Origin: Ceratopteris richardii
Taxonomy: Eukaryota > Streptophyta > Polypodiopsida > Polypodiales > Pteridaceae
Reading direction: 5' to 3'
Assembly (NCBI GenBank): GCA_020310875.1
Contig: CM035412.1
Coordinates: 138,258,261-138,322,260, forward strand
DNA length: 64,000 bases
Position numbers and translations under genes: made by a program. Every line of letters begins with the position of its first letter. Within the stretch, counting starts at the first letter, position 1. Shown here piece by piece: positions 20,930-30,564 of this stretch. The notes under the pieces were generated by a model, which saw only the letters and a list, made by a program, of their open reading frames with translations, was not told the origin of the DNA and did not search any database.

Positions 20930-23190
20930 TGATGACTTGGAGATTATCAAAATATAATTCAAATTCTTTGAAATATCTAAATATCTTGTTAACTGCTTTC
21001 GAATGAATTTTAAGTGGTTTATGCATGAACCTTGTTACTTGAGAAACTGAAAATTGATATGTGAAGCATCAAAAGGTTTTGAATCTATCTTCTTGTAATG
21101 ATACATAAACATCCATACGTATTTGCATTATCTCTCATTTCAAAACTTTCTAGAAGTTTCTCAATGCATTTTTGTTGTGTCACATGGATAGAATCATTAG
21201 CGAGTTTGAATTCGATCTCCAAATAATAATGTAAAATCCTAAGGTCATTAACATCCAATGTATGCTTTAGGTTGACTTAAGGAACTCAACGTCAAAATCC
21301 TTGGGACGTGTCATGATCATATCAATATAGATAATGATTATAATCAAGACATTTGTCTTTGCTTTTACATAGAGGGTAGGAGCTATGTAAGAGTTATCAA
21401 AACCAATAGATAAAAAGTACAAATGTATCTTGTGGCCCTTCAAAACTTTTTGGTTTTTGAATAGAAACATGTTCGTGAAGATCACTATTTAGAAAGTTGT
21501 ATTGATATCTAATTAGTATGATTTATGATTTCATAAAAGAATGCACTAAGAGAAAGAACCATTCTGGGTATGGTCCTTCTAAATGTAGATGCATATTTTC
21601 TATTGTAGTCAATACCTTTCTTTTGTGTATAACTTTTAACTACAAATATGACTTTATACTCGTAAATAATAGTATCTGTTATTCTTTTGATCTTGAAGAT
21701 CCACTTCACACCCATTGGTTTTTTACTCCTTGGTAACTCATAAAGCTTTCATGTTTGGTTCTTGTATGTAGTCAATCTCTTCTTGCATTGCCTTCTTCCA
21801 AACACGATTTTCTAAAGGCTCTTGTCACTAGCTGGTTCATCTTCTACTAAAGTTAGTGCGAGAATATTATAATTTTAAATGTTTTGAGAAATTTACTTGG
21901 TCTGTACGATTGCTCTAATTTCTAGTTCTTTCTTAAGTGATTGAATTTCTCAATCTTGTAAACCTTTTAGCTACCATCTTGAGAGTTTTTGCAAAATTAG
22001 TGAAAGCTCTTGTTCAAGCTACTTTCCTTTGGTGCTCTTTAAGTTTCTCTAACTTCATAAGATGGTACATCAAGAGGTGTTGTAGTGAAGTGAAAATTGA
22101 AGTTTCAGATGTGTAGTATATGGATAGATGAAGCATCAAAAGGTATTGAATCTGTCTTGTCGTAATGACACATGAACATTCATAGGTGTTTGCATAGTTC
22201 TACAAGTTTTCATATGAGACCTTTCTAGAAGTTTCTCAATTTATTTTTGTTGTATCACATAGATGGAATCATTCTTGAATTTGAATTCAATGCCTACATA
22301 ATAATGAAAATTTTAAGGTCATTAACATCAAATATATGTTTTAGGTGTGACTGAAGTAACTCAAGGTTGAAATCAATTTTTAAAGCAAAAGTTGATCAAT
22401 TCTACAACATAAGCTTATATGTGATGCCCTTGAGAGCTCTGTAATTGATGTGGCCAAATCTAGAATGTTATAATTTCATGTTCTCCTCAATTGTGCAAGA
22501 CCTAACAACTTAGCATGACAATTCTTCTCATATGGTATGAGTATTTGATATGAATCTTTTGTAGAAATGAATTTATAGCAATTAATGAGAAAGTAGAAAG
22601 TAGCAATGAATTCTTTTTTTCTGGGACATAAAGAACATTAGAAATTGTCAAATTTTCACATGGTTCACTTTAGGTTAAATTAGATGATAACCATTTACTA
22701 TGATCACCATTCTTATAGAGTAAGTGAGGGAAGAAAATACCTTATTGCAACCTCCCATATACTTGGTAGCTCTTGAATAACAAATCCAAGGATTTTTTTT
22801 TTAGATTGCATTTTATGTTGCTTGGTCAAAAACTATTTCTTCAATATTGGCATGTGCATATGATTCTTTATTTGAAGACTTAGGTTTTGAACCATCTTCA
22901 TTACTTGTTCTTTTTTTTTTTTAATTCACAATCATTGTGTTGCATTTTCTTATGTAATGGCCATGTTTTTTGCAATAATGGGATATATACTATATGACTA
23001 TTTTAAAGGTGGATGTAGTGGAAGTAGACTTTTCTATAGGAGTGGTAGAAGTACTTGAAGTAGATGTGGTAGAAGAAGTGGATGAAGACTTAGGAGCATG
23101 AGGCCATTTTCTCTTTATTATGGAATCTTCTTTACTTCTTTCTTGTGTCTTTCTTCTTCTCTTTGGACAATAACACAATGGATTCACCAT
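20930..23190 (-). mobile_element. Ty1/copia relic, copy B, with rearranged order (fossil)
   Basis: Minus-strand pieces are gag with a zinc knuckle (HYCKKHGHYIRKC) near 22960, an RT C-terminal-like piece at about 22060-22370, the RT N-terminal block (MGVKWIFKIKRI ... YTQKKGIDY) at 21509-21715, and the catalytic neighbourhood around 21320. A second RT C-terminal piece lies at 21060-21300. The displaced piece at 22060-22370 sits where copia has protease/integrase, and copy A has the same arrangement. The relic has many interruptions. The right edge coincides with the left limit of E2 at about 23185. Confidence 0.8.
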
Positions 23191-24257
23191 AGGGAGGGTT
23201 CTGCCACTACCTTTATTGGTGTAAAGGGTTTTGATTCTTCAACTATATTTTCCACTTTTTCTTCCTTGGGGTCCTTGAATAGGACCTCTCCCCCAAGCAG
23301 AGTCTCTTGGATTTGAATATCAGATGTTTCGTTTAGTTTGATCACATGCACCTTATCTTGAGACACCTTGTGTCTTGTAGTTTCCTTGCTCGTGTCATCA
23401 GGTGTTTGCTCAACAATTGTGTTATCCACACTGAAGCCATCCTTCACTCTATTTAGTTCTTCCCATTGCCCATCGTATCTTGAATCACTTTTAATATCCA
23501 CATTTAGCGTCGAGGTGTCATGTTCTTGTGGTGTGTCTGATGATGAGCAGGAGTTCATCAATCCCAATTCCATGTATCTATGGACTTTGGTTAGATTTTT
23601 TCTTTGTTCTAATTCTTGATGGGCTTGCTGGTAATGGTGCCCTTGTATTGATAGATTTACTTCACCTTCAGTGTATTGATGTATTGCTTCCATTACTTTG
23701 GCCAATTCTTCTTCTATCATTGGTCGACTGTCTTCAAGTCTTGTCCTTGGGAGTACATGTGCCCTTTTGGTAGTTGGAACTTCTCCTTCTGCTTGCATCA
23801 TTTCCCTTAGCCTTTTGGTACCTCTCATTCTAGGTTGGGAGCTTGTTTCTGCCTCCTCAATGAACTTGACTCATTTCTTTTTTCTGGGAACTGTGGCAAC
23901 CTTGGCATACTTGGCCATGGCTTCAGATGATTGCATCTCTTGCAAATGCTCTCTAATGCCCAAGGCATGATATATCAATATGTTCAAGGCAACACTGCCA
24001 TTCACAAATTTCTTGTGATTCCACTGCTTCTTTGCCTCGAATAGCCTTTCTTGAATGTATGGGGTCATATTGACTTGATTTCCAATTTGTTTTATAGCAT
24101 GTGACAGCATTTGTATGATAATCTTTTTTGGCGTAGTGTACCTGTGCATGTTGGGAAAACAGAAGTGTTGATGAATGAGTCTCACTTCTTCTTCAATATT
24201 GATGCGATTAATATGATTGAATGTTCGGGTCTTTGCTCCTCGACTTTCTTCTTTCAA
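23184..24257 (-). CDS. E2 downstream reading frames (position of extra 3' gene)
   Basis: Two minus-strand frames of about 128 and 214 codons lie 3' of the integrase and second protease. The first (about 23871-24257) reads as a folded domain (VRLIHQHFCFPNMHRYTTPK, LNILIYHALGIREHL). The second (about 23184-23828) is acidic and low in hydrophobics, probably disordered. I recognise neither and see no signal peptide or obvious transmembrane span, so an envelope-like role is not supported by the sequence. Athila-group elements are known to carry an extra gene in this place. Copia sequence begins at the left end. Confidence 0.4.
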
Positions 24258-24290
24258 TACCGTGTTCCCATCTTTCTCCCATCCAAAAAC

Positions 24291-24776
24291 TCATTCGGTG
24301 ATGGCAAATTGGATAATGAACCATTCGCTGACTGCATCCAAGACTCGAGCCTCTGGTACCAATGGATCACACAAGGCCAGTTGCAAAGTGTTCATAACTT
24401 GCGTACATCGTTCAAAATCAGGTTTGTAGATTGGCAATTCAAAATACTTATGAATGCCCGCTTTCTTCATAATAACCATGGTTGATGGGAGTTCATGCAC
24501 TACCTTGAAATCTTTGGACATCACAGGGAACTGATGATCCGTATTCATGATTCTGATGGTCACCAGGAACAAATAATCCCCTACTGGTTGATCTTCTCTA
24601 AACCAATGACCTTTTGCCTTAGTCACACTTTGCAGAGGGAATTCCAGCACCTCCTCCTGCATTGTAGCTTTAGAATCTTCGGAAGCCATCTGCACTCGTA
24701 ATGAAAAGAGCATTAGCTTCCATTGATAGCAAGTCTTTAGTGAGGCGTGTTGTAGTGACATCTCATCTTTCACTCC
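24291..24776 (-). CDS. E2 downstream reading frame with possible splice acceptor
   Basis: A 160-codon minus-strand frame (GDYLFLVTIRIMNTDHQFPV, later MKKAGIHKYFELPIYKPDF) begins just after a pyrimidine-rich stretch ending TTTTCTTTCAG at about 24777-24790. That looks like a plant intron acceptor. Extra 3' genes of retroelements are commonly expressed from spliced RNA, so the acceptor fits, but this is inference. The protein family is not recognised; the frames at 23184-24257 continue downstream of it. Confidence 0.4.
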   Translation of the reverse strand, partial: GVKDEMSLQHASLKTCYQWKLMLFSLRVQMASEDSKATMQEEVLEFPLQSVTKAKGHWFREDQPVGDYLFLVTIRIMNTDHQFPVMSKDFKVVHELPSTMVIMKKAGIHKYFELPIYKPDFERCTQVMNTLQLALCDPLVPEARVLDAVSEWFIIQFAITE

Positions 24777-24852
24777 TGAAAGAAAACAAGAATTAGGATA
24801 GCCGAAGCTAATATTTATTTACATAGTAGGTCCATTCCTATGGAAGTAGAAG

Positions 24853-25321
24853 CTATGACCTGTCCCCAAGTTGGGAATGTGCACCACTACTTTTGTTACA
24901 TGCGTCATGTGCCGAATGCACGGCCTTGTAATGTGGCCCTATCATGCATACTTGAGGTGCATTTAATGCTTCATGTGTGCAATTGGAATCTTTTAGGTCT
25001 TGGTGTTCTGATGTTTGTTGCTTCTTTGGTTTCCATATCCATGTTGTTTTTGAAGTTTGAAGCTTCGTCTTCTTGCCGTTTTGTCGTATCCCATGTGTTT
25101 CGTCTTTCTTCTCTGTTGTCTGAGTTATTGGGGTCTTTCTTTTCCGGTATCTGTGACAAGTCTCGCTTGGCTTTATGGTTTTGCTGTGTCGATATAATGT
25201 TTCCTTGTGCTTGTCTATCTCTTGAGTGGCCACTTGTCTGATGTTCTTTGGAATCCATATTTGTTGTCGAGTTCTTTAGGCTTCTACCAATGAATTCAGA
25301 AGCCATACTCTGAGAAGTCAC
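24853..25321 (-). CDS. E2 basic low-complexity region
   Basis: Lys/Arg/Gln/Thr-rich minus-strand frames. One contains TTWIWKPKKQQ, which resembles TTWKWVPKKSQ in the plus-strand element at 63560-63600. Both lie shortly after a protease-like domain, so this is a conserved part of the lineage rather than noise. It is possibly a nucleic-acid-binding tail; no named domain is recognised. Confidence 0.35.
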
Positions 25322-25695
25322 TTTGGTTTTGATTTTGGTGAAGAAGAACCTTTGTCCACCCTTGTCTTCCTATGATGAATGATGTGTACTGGCGTTGTCT
25401 TCTCTGATTCATTCGCTCGATCCTTGCGAACCCACTTTAGGTTAACATTTCTTTATTGCAAGAAGCTGACAACGAGTTTCCAGGCTGATGATCTCTTTTT
25501 TTCATAGAAGTCTTTAGGAGCATTGCCCTCCTCGGTTCCCTTCTGTTCACCATTCAAGTAGGATGAATCTATTTTCTCCTTATGTGCATTGGGATTTGAA
25601 ATCCTTCCTTCCTTTGGACCTGCTTCTGGTTGGTTTGTGATGGAATCATTTACTATGTACTCTTCTACAATTTGTTTAACATTCCTGATAATATC
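25322..25695. other. E2 interior, no feature named
   Basis: Lies between the second protease-like domain and the basic region of E2. I recognise no domain in it. Confidence 0.4.
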
Positions 25696-26316
25696 CTATC
25701 TATGAGAGGGTTTCTCTTCTAATAGAATAAAGATTTCCTTGTGCCCTATTTTGGTTGAGATGTACCCTTGAGCTAGATGAATGCTTACCTCATTCTCAAT
25801 GATCCAGTCTTGTCCTAGGATCAAGTTCTCTATTAGATCTTCGTCTCTGCACACTAGAACTCGTTGTTCCATAGTTGAATTTCCTAGGTGGAGGGATACT
25901 GTAGCTTCTCCAATGCATTCTATAGCTTGACCTCCCACACCTATCATGTGTGCTTTAGTAGGTGTTATAGTTGTTTGAAGATGCGTGATGAATGTACTTT
26001 GTATGCAACTGAGTGTTGTTCCTGAATCTATCAAGGCATCTATTAGCTGGTACTTTGTCGTTCCAATTCCTAGGTTTAAGTACGGCTGGGATATGCTGAT
26101 ATTGTTCGTGTTGGATTTATGAACCTGATAGTTAGCCATGGGAATAGGCTCTTCTTCTTGTAGATACCATTCATCCCATTGTCTTATCCACTCTTTCCGC
26201 TTCTTGATACGCTCTAAGGCTTCTTGCCTCGCTTCCTCTCTGATCCGCTCTTCCTCTCTCTTCCTATTTTGTGCACCTACAAGTCCTACTAACATGTGGT
26301 CCATCAATGGCTCCAT
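25696..26316 (-). CDS. E2 second retropepsin-like domain, downstream of integrase
   Basis: A 206-codon frame. Residues ~15-50 are a charged helix rich in E, R and K (REEERIREEARQEALERIKK). Residues ~80-190 resemble a retropepsin: LIDALIDSGTTLSCI (flap-side DSG motif), then MIGVGGQAIECIGEATVSL and NLILGQDWI (the ILG-D-W signature). The usual protease of this element lies upstream at 29819-30400, so this is an extra one. A related piece (MGEVELPIYI ... KVLVCQDKDLTKPL) is at 62708-63073 on the other strand. Whether it was ever an active protease cannot be told. Confidence 0.65.
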   Translation of the reverse strand: MEPLMDHMLVGLVGAQNRKREEERIREEARQEALERIKKRKEWIRQWDEWYLQEEEPIPMANYQVHKSNTNNISISQPYLNLGIGTTKYQLIDALIDSGTTLSCIQSTFITHLQTTITPTKAHMIGVGGQAIECIGEATVSLHLGNSTMEQRVLVCRDEDLIENLILGQDWIIENEVSIHLAQGYISTKIGHKEIFILLEEKPSHR

Positions 26317-26317
26317 G

Positions 26318-26445
26318 TAATGTTTTACTCGACATCCACTTATGTAATTAGGAAGAACCTCTTCATCCAGAGTATCTAGATTAAGCGCTCCGCTCGTTGA
26401 GATCCTATTGATTATTAGGGGTCCATACCTGCGTTTTTGTAACTT
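26318..26445 (-). CDS. E2 integrase C-terminal GPY-type module
   Basis: The minus strand encodes KRRYGPLIINRISTSGALNL followed by a DEEVLPNYISGCRVKHY-like end. This matches the GPY/F module of Ty3 integrases ('YGPF.I..I...GA..L..L.G......NG..LK.Y'). It marks the end of the integrase proper and shows that the protease-like domain at 25696-26316 follows it directly. Confidence 0.6.
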
Positions 26446-27213
26446 CTAAGCGTGTTGCTTCAAAGTGTAGACCGGCACTAAATCTCCTTCTTTCAGTCCT
26501 TTGTCTTTGATGTGCGCATCATAATATGCCTTCTGTCTTCTCTTGGCCGCATAAATTCTGGCAACAGCTTGTATTCTTGTCTCATGTAGCTTCTCGATTT
26601 GATCTAGTTGCTTGGATAATTCATACCCGGTCCATTCATACTGTTGGGCTATTCTCAAAGTTGGCACTAAAAAATCAACTAGCAAGATTGCATTTTGTCC
26701 ATACACTAGGTTAAATGGGGTAGTTCCAATGGCAGTCTTGTGAGCGACATGGAAGGCCCAAATTGCATGATGCAATTGTTTGTCCCAATTTGACCTTCCA
26801 CTATTGACTATCTTTGTCAATACAGAGCATAACACCTTCTTGGAGCTTTCTGCTTGACCGTTAGCTTGAGGATGATAAGGGGCTGATTTTCTATGGATCA
26901 CTAAGAAATCATTCATTTTAGTCAGGTAATTCATTGCCACTATTATGTATTCTGCATGTGATCCTTTGGTTGGTGGGTTAATGGGTCCTATGAAATCAAT
27001 ACCCCATTTGGAGAAAGCTCTCGCACAAACCATGGGTCTCAATGGCATATCATCCCGTCCAATCATATATTTGGCTCTTTGGCAAGTCTCACAACTTCGT
27101 ACATAGGTGTCCGCATCCATTTGTAGAGTTGGCCACCACAGGCCCAGAAAGAGGATCATTTTTATAGTTCTTTTAGCTGAGAAATGACCTCCAGCTGCGC
27201 CTGCATGTGCCAT
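26446..27213 (-). CDS. E2 integrase: zinc-binding and catalytic core
   Basis: The frame begins with an H2C2 zinc-binding module (AHAGAAGGHFSAKRTIKMIL, then YVRSCETCQRAK). The rve core follows: FSKWGIDFIGPINPPTKGSH (first Asp), and PYHPQANGQAESSKKVL (the P-x-x-x-G-x-x-E region with the catalytic Glu). A typical downstream stretch TTPFNLVYGQNAIL is then seen. The order and spacing are those of Ty3 integrases. A first H2C2 module already sits at the end of the preceding frame (27253-29286), so the zinc-binding module appears twice. Confidence 0.85.
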   Translation of the reverse strand: MAHAGAAGGHFSAKRTIKMILFLGLWWPTLQMDADTYVRSCETCQRAKYMIGRDDMPLRPMVCARAFSKWGIDFIGPINPPTKGSHAEYIIVAMNYLTKMNDFLVIHRKSAPYHPQANGQAESSKKVLCSVLTKIVNSGRSNWDKQLHHAIWAFHVAHKTAIGTTPFNLVYGQNAILLVDFLVPTLRIAQQYEWTGYELSKQLDQIEKLHETRIQAVARIYAAKRRQKAYYDAHIKDKGLKEGDLVPVYTLKQHA

Positions 27214-27252
27214 CTCTAATATGGGTAGGTACTCTCCTTCATGTACACATAG

Positions 27253-29286
27253 TCATAGGTGGTTGTCTTTTCCTCTCTTGAATAATTGTTTTCTCATGAT
27301 AACGTAATCCTTACTCATCTCTTCTAGGGCTCGTTTCCTTGCTAAACTGATTCCTTCCTCGTGTTCTTGTGTCTTTAGAAATTTCACCAATGTCTTACTC
27401 CAGTTGGGTGCTATTGTCGAGAAAGGTAAAGGTGTACGATCATCTAGAGTGGTTTCCTGGCATTCCGTGCAACTACTGACATATTCATGGACATCTTTAG
27501 GCATATCCGGCCAATATACTCCTAACCATTTCAACTCTCTTAGAGTTCCATGAGTTCCTTTGTGCATTCTCCATTTGTTTACATGGGCTTGTTCAATCAA
27601 CTTGTTTTGCTCATCCTCCTCTACACATCTCGACAGTACACTGTTGGGTTCCTTATAGTACACACTTCCTGCAATAATGTGTAAGTTACATGATTGCAAA
27701 ATTGCATTTTTACTCTCCTTATTAATTGAATGTTGTGGTCCATGAGTGATTATTGGGATTAGCTTTTTTTCCCACTTAGGACACACTTCCAAATTGAATA
27801 GATAAGTGTCTGGCAAATCGTTTGGTGCTCCGCTTGGTGGTTCTCCTTGTGTTGACCTAGAGAGATGATCTGCCCTCACATGGGCATTTCCTTTCTTCAT
27901 TATTACTTCAAAATCAAATTCCATCAATAACAGAAACCATCTCACAAGTCTTCCCGTGTTACAAGGCTTATTGACTAGGTACAATAAGGCTTGATGATCT
28001 ATGAAGAATTTGAGCTTGTTGGCTAAGAGATGGTGTCTAAATTTCTTTACAGCGTACACCATTCCTAATCCCTCTCGCTTTGTGGTTGTATAGTTTCTCT
28101 CAGTTTGATTCAGTTGTCTAGTTGCATAGGCAATTGGATGGTCCAATTTTCCTTCATCTGCTGGGTGAGCTAAGATGCATCCTATTGCATAATTGGAAGC
28201 ATCCACATGAATATGAAAAGGCTTGTTCCAATTAGGTGTTTTCAAAATAGGAGTTGTGCTAAGTCGCCTTTTTAACTCATTAAATGCCTTCTCACATTCG
28301 TCCGTCCACGTGAATTGAGTCAACAATCCATATAGAGGCTTGGCAATGATGGCGTATATGTGGATAAATCGATAGTAGTATCCACAATGACCCATAAATG
28401 CTTGCACTTCTTTGGCATTCTTTGGTCTAAGAAGTTCTAAAATTACCTTGATCTTGTCTTCATCTGTAGATATTCCGTTCCTCGACACAATGTGTCCTAA
28501 GATCTTCCCTTGTCTCACCATGAAAACAAACTTCTCAGGATTTAGGCATACTCTATATTGTCGACATTTATCAAATATTTTGCGCAATTCTGGAATATGT
28601 TCTTGCCTCCGATTTGAATATGTGCATAGGTCGTCTACATATACTTTCATACTCTTCTTCAGGAATTCTTTAAAAACATGACACATCAACCTCGGGAAAG
28701 TAGCAGGTGTGTTAGTGAGTCCAAAGGGCATCACTCTGAAAGCATAGACCCCCCATTCAGTCGCGAATGCGGTCTTATGTTGATCCTCAGTAGCAATAGC
28801 TACTTGGTTGTATCCAGAGAATCCATCTAAGAAGCTATAGACTTCTTTTCCTGCAACTCTTTCCAATAGGTGGTCAGTGATAGGTAATGGATAACTATCA
28901 CGAATCGTGGCTGCATTGACTTTCTTTAGATTAATGCACAATCTTAATTTTTTGTTCTTTTTTGGTACAACCACTAGTGGCAACACCCATTCGGTATGTT
29001 CTATCTCATAAATGAATTCAACCACTAATAGTTTGTCTATTTCTTCCTTTATTTTAGCCGCATAGACCTCGTTATACGTGTAAGGGTGTTGTTTAGATGG
29101 TTTTGCTTCTGGTGTCATTGGTATTCTATGAGAACAAATGGAGGGTTCCACACCCTTGAGATCCTTATAGGTCCAAGCAAATACATCTCGATATTCTCGA
29201 ATCAATCGTATCAATTCTTCTTCCTCCTCCGTTGACACATCCTTTCCTATGTATGTACATCTTTCTTCTCTATCTTCTACCGTCAC
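27253..29286 (-). CDS. E2 reverse transcriptase, RNase H and a first H2C2 module
   Basis: This is the longest open frame in the window (677 codons). RT occupies residues ~90-310: EIDKLLVVEFIYEIEHTEWV, then YSFLDGFSGYNQ, FRVMPFGLTNTPATF and KVYVDDLCTYS (catalytic box). RNase H follows (HIHVDASNYAIGCILAHP, TKREGLGMVYAVKKF, HADHLSR-like AHVRADHLSR). At residues ~560-620 comes an H2C2 module (QAHVNKWRMHKGTHGTLREL, YWPDMPKDVHEYVSSCTECQ). After ~65 more residues the frame ends, 40 bp before the next frame. The RT wording suits Athila/Tat-type elements. I see only one RNase H. Confidence 0.92.
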   Translation of the reverse strand: MTVEDREERCTYIGKDVSTEEEEELIRLIREYRDVFAWTYKDLKGVEPSICSHRIPMTPEAKPSKQHPYTYNEVYAAKIKEEIDKLLVVEFIYEIEHTEWVLPLVVVPKKNKKLRLCINLKKVNAATIRDSYPLPITDHLLERVAGKEVYSFLDGFSGYNQVAIATEDQHKTAFATEWGVYAFRVMPFGLTNTPATFPRLMCHVFKEFLKKSMKVYVDDLCTYSNRRQEHIPELRKIFDKCRQYRVCLNPEKFVFMVRQGKILGHIVSRNGISTDEDKIKVILELLRPKNAKEVQAFMGHCGYYYRFIHIYAIIAKPLYGLLTQFTWTDECEKAFNELKRRLSTTPILKTPNWNKPFHIHVDASNYAIGCILAHPADEGKLDHPIAYATRQLNQTERNYTTTKREGLGMVYAVKKFRHHLLANKLKFFIDHQALLYLVNKPCNTGRLVRWFLLLMEFDFEVIMKKGNAHVRADHLSRSTQGEPPSGAPNDLPDTYLFNLEVCPKWEKKLIPIITHGPQHSINKESKNAILQSCNLHIIAGSVYYKEPNSVLSRCVEEDEQNKLIEQAHVNKWRMHKGTHGTLRELKWLGVYWPDMPKDVHEYVSSCTECQETTLDDRTPLPFSTIAPNWSKTLVKFLKTQEHEEGISLARKRALEEMSKDYVIMRKQLFKRGKDNHL

Positions 29287-29933
29287 TATGATTTTTTTCG
29301 TTTGTTCCTTGTTGTCGTACGCATCCCTTCTCTTGCCTCTCTCTTAGGCATCTGAATAGCATTTTTTCTTTCTTCCACTTCATACCTTTTGAAGTGCTCC
29401 CATACCTCAAAAAGGTCAGGGTTTGGTTCGATCTTACTCACACTTTCCTCCTGTTTTGGCACTATAGGGGCTACTTCTATTGCTAACACTTTGGTAGTTC
29501 CGTACTTCCCTTCAACTTGAATCGCTTCCAGATAATGATCCTCCGAATCAAATTCTGGCTCCATTTCTATGCTCTCGTATTCCTCCTTCCATTCCTTTTC
29601 TAGTATTTCTCCAAGTTCCACCTCATGAAGGACAACCATGTATAAGTTTGCATCGTAGCCTTCTTCGTCCACACATTCATTCATAGTCAAGACTTCTTCA
29701 TTCACACATACATCTAAGGTTGCTAGGATCTCCATCCAATCATGCGGTTCGAATGCTTCATCTAGGAAAAGTTGAGGCATGTACATCGGGTCCTCTATGG
29801 GTCGATAATTCGGATGTCCTATCGGCCACAACTGCATCTTGTTATCCTCTTTCTTGGCTTCTTTACACATCCATAATTGGGCATCCTCATGCATCCATGA
29901 TTGATCGCTTGATCCAGCACTATGGATAGACAA
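29286..29933 (-). CDS. E2 protease-RT linker region
   Basis: An acidic frame of 215 codons (EEVLTMNECVDEEGYDANLY and LEKEWKEEYESIEMEPEFDS) lies between protease and RT. It ends at the first bases of the RT frame. Acidic, repeat-poor linkers in this position occur in large Ty3 elements; I recognise no enzyme in it. A ~35-bp direct repeat (CTTGATCCAGCACTATGGATAG) straddles its 5' side at about 29910-29960. Confidence 0.5.
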   Translation of the reverse strand: MSIHSAGSSDQSWMHEDAQLWMCKEAKKEDNKMQLWPIGHPNYRPIEDPMYMPQLFLDEAFEPHDWMEILATLDVCVNEEVLTMNECVDEEGYDANLYMVVLHEVELGEILEKEWKEEYESIEMEPEFDSEDHYLEAIQVEGKYGTTKVLAIEVAPIVPKQEESVSKIEPNPDLFEVWEHFKRYEVEERKNAIQMPKREAREGMRTTTRNKRKKS

Positions 29934-30400
29934 ATCATCTTCCTTGATCCAGCACTATGGATAGACAAATCATCTCGGTACGCAAAGGTATCCAAATTTA
30001 TCTTGGTGGCGTTTCCTTGATGTTGAAGGTATAATGAGACTCGTCCCCAATCTTGTACTACCCTAAGTTGTCTCATGAAGGGTCGTCCTAATATCATCTC
30101 ATAGTTATTGGCCTTTCCAAATTGACAGATAGCTAACGTATGCTCAAATTCAACTCCACAGGTGGTTAATTTGATCTTTTCCAATATTCCCAATTGTTTC
30201 TCAACATGACCATCTGCTAATTGAAGCTTCATACGAGTGGGTCGTAGGGCAGGCTTTCCCCATCTCTCCCAAATCTCTTTGGTAGCAATACCTACTCCTG
30301 ATCCTATGTCTAGTATGGCCTTAGTCATGTATCCATTGTATGTGACTGGTAGACATGTGTTAACCTCATCTCCTTCACTAAATTCTCCAACCTTATCCAC
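29819..30400 (-). CDS. E2 aspartic protease
   Basis: A retropepsin-like pattern is visible: TYNGYMTKAILDIGSGVGIA (active-site region), LQLADGHVEKQLGILEKIKL (flap region) and EMILGRPFMRQLRVVQDW (the ILGRPFL-type C-terminal signature). Length (~110 residues for the domain) and position between gag and RT are standard. It processes the gag-pol polyprotein in living relatives. Confidence 0.8.
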   Translation of the reverse strand: MDKVGEFSEGDEVNTCLPVTYNGYMTKAILDIGSGVGIATKEIWERWGKPALRPTRMKLQLADGHVEKQLGILEKIKLTTCGVEFEHTLAICQFGKANNYEMILGRPFMRQLRVVQDWGRVSLYLQHQGNATKINLDTFAYRDDLSIHSAGSRKMICLSIVLDQAINHGCMRMPNYGCVKKPRKRITRCSCGR

Positions 30401-30564
30401 TGTGATTTGTACGATAGATGGGTTCTCATTTTCCTTGCTTCTTTTTTCGTTCTTCTCCTGCTCTAACTCTAGTTGTCTTGCTAATTTTTTTCATAATTGA
30501 GGTTTAACACGAAGTAGTTCTTCCACAATCAATTGGCATTGTACTTTAGTCTTTTTAAGTTCTG

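Noticed and set aside
23368-24485. Plus-strand ORFs of 80-124 codons
   Set aside because: They mirror better minus-strand frames of E2, are rich in S, L and F as expected for antisense, and have no motif.
23184-24776. A true envelope gene
   Set aside because: No signal peptide, transmembrane segment or glycoprotein-like pattern is visible; position alone is not enough.
24840-25241. Hydrophobic plus-strand ORF of 133 codons resembling a membrane protein
   Set aside because: It is the antisense of the K/R/T/Q-rich minus-strand region, which is homologous to 63074-63664. The hydrophobicity comes from complementing lysine-rich codons.
27253-29286. A host gene, since the frame is 677 codons long
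   Set aside because: RT, RNase H and H2C2 motifs plus gag, protease and integrase neighbours make it retroelement pol.
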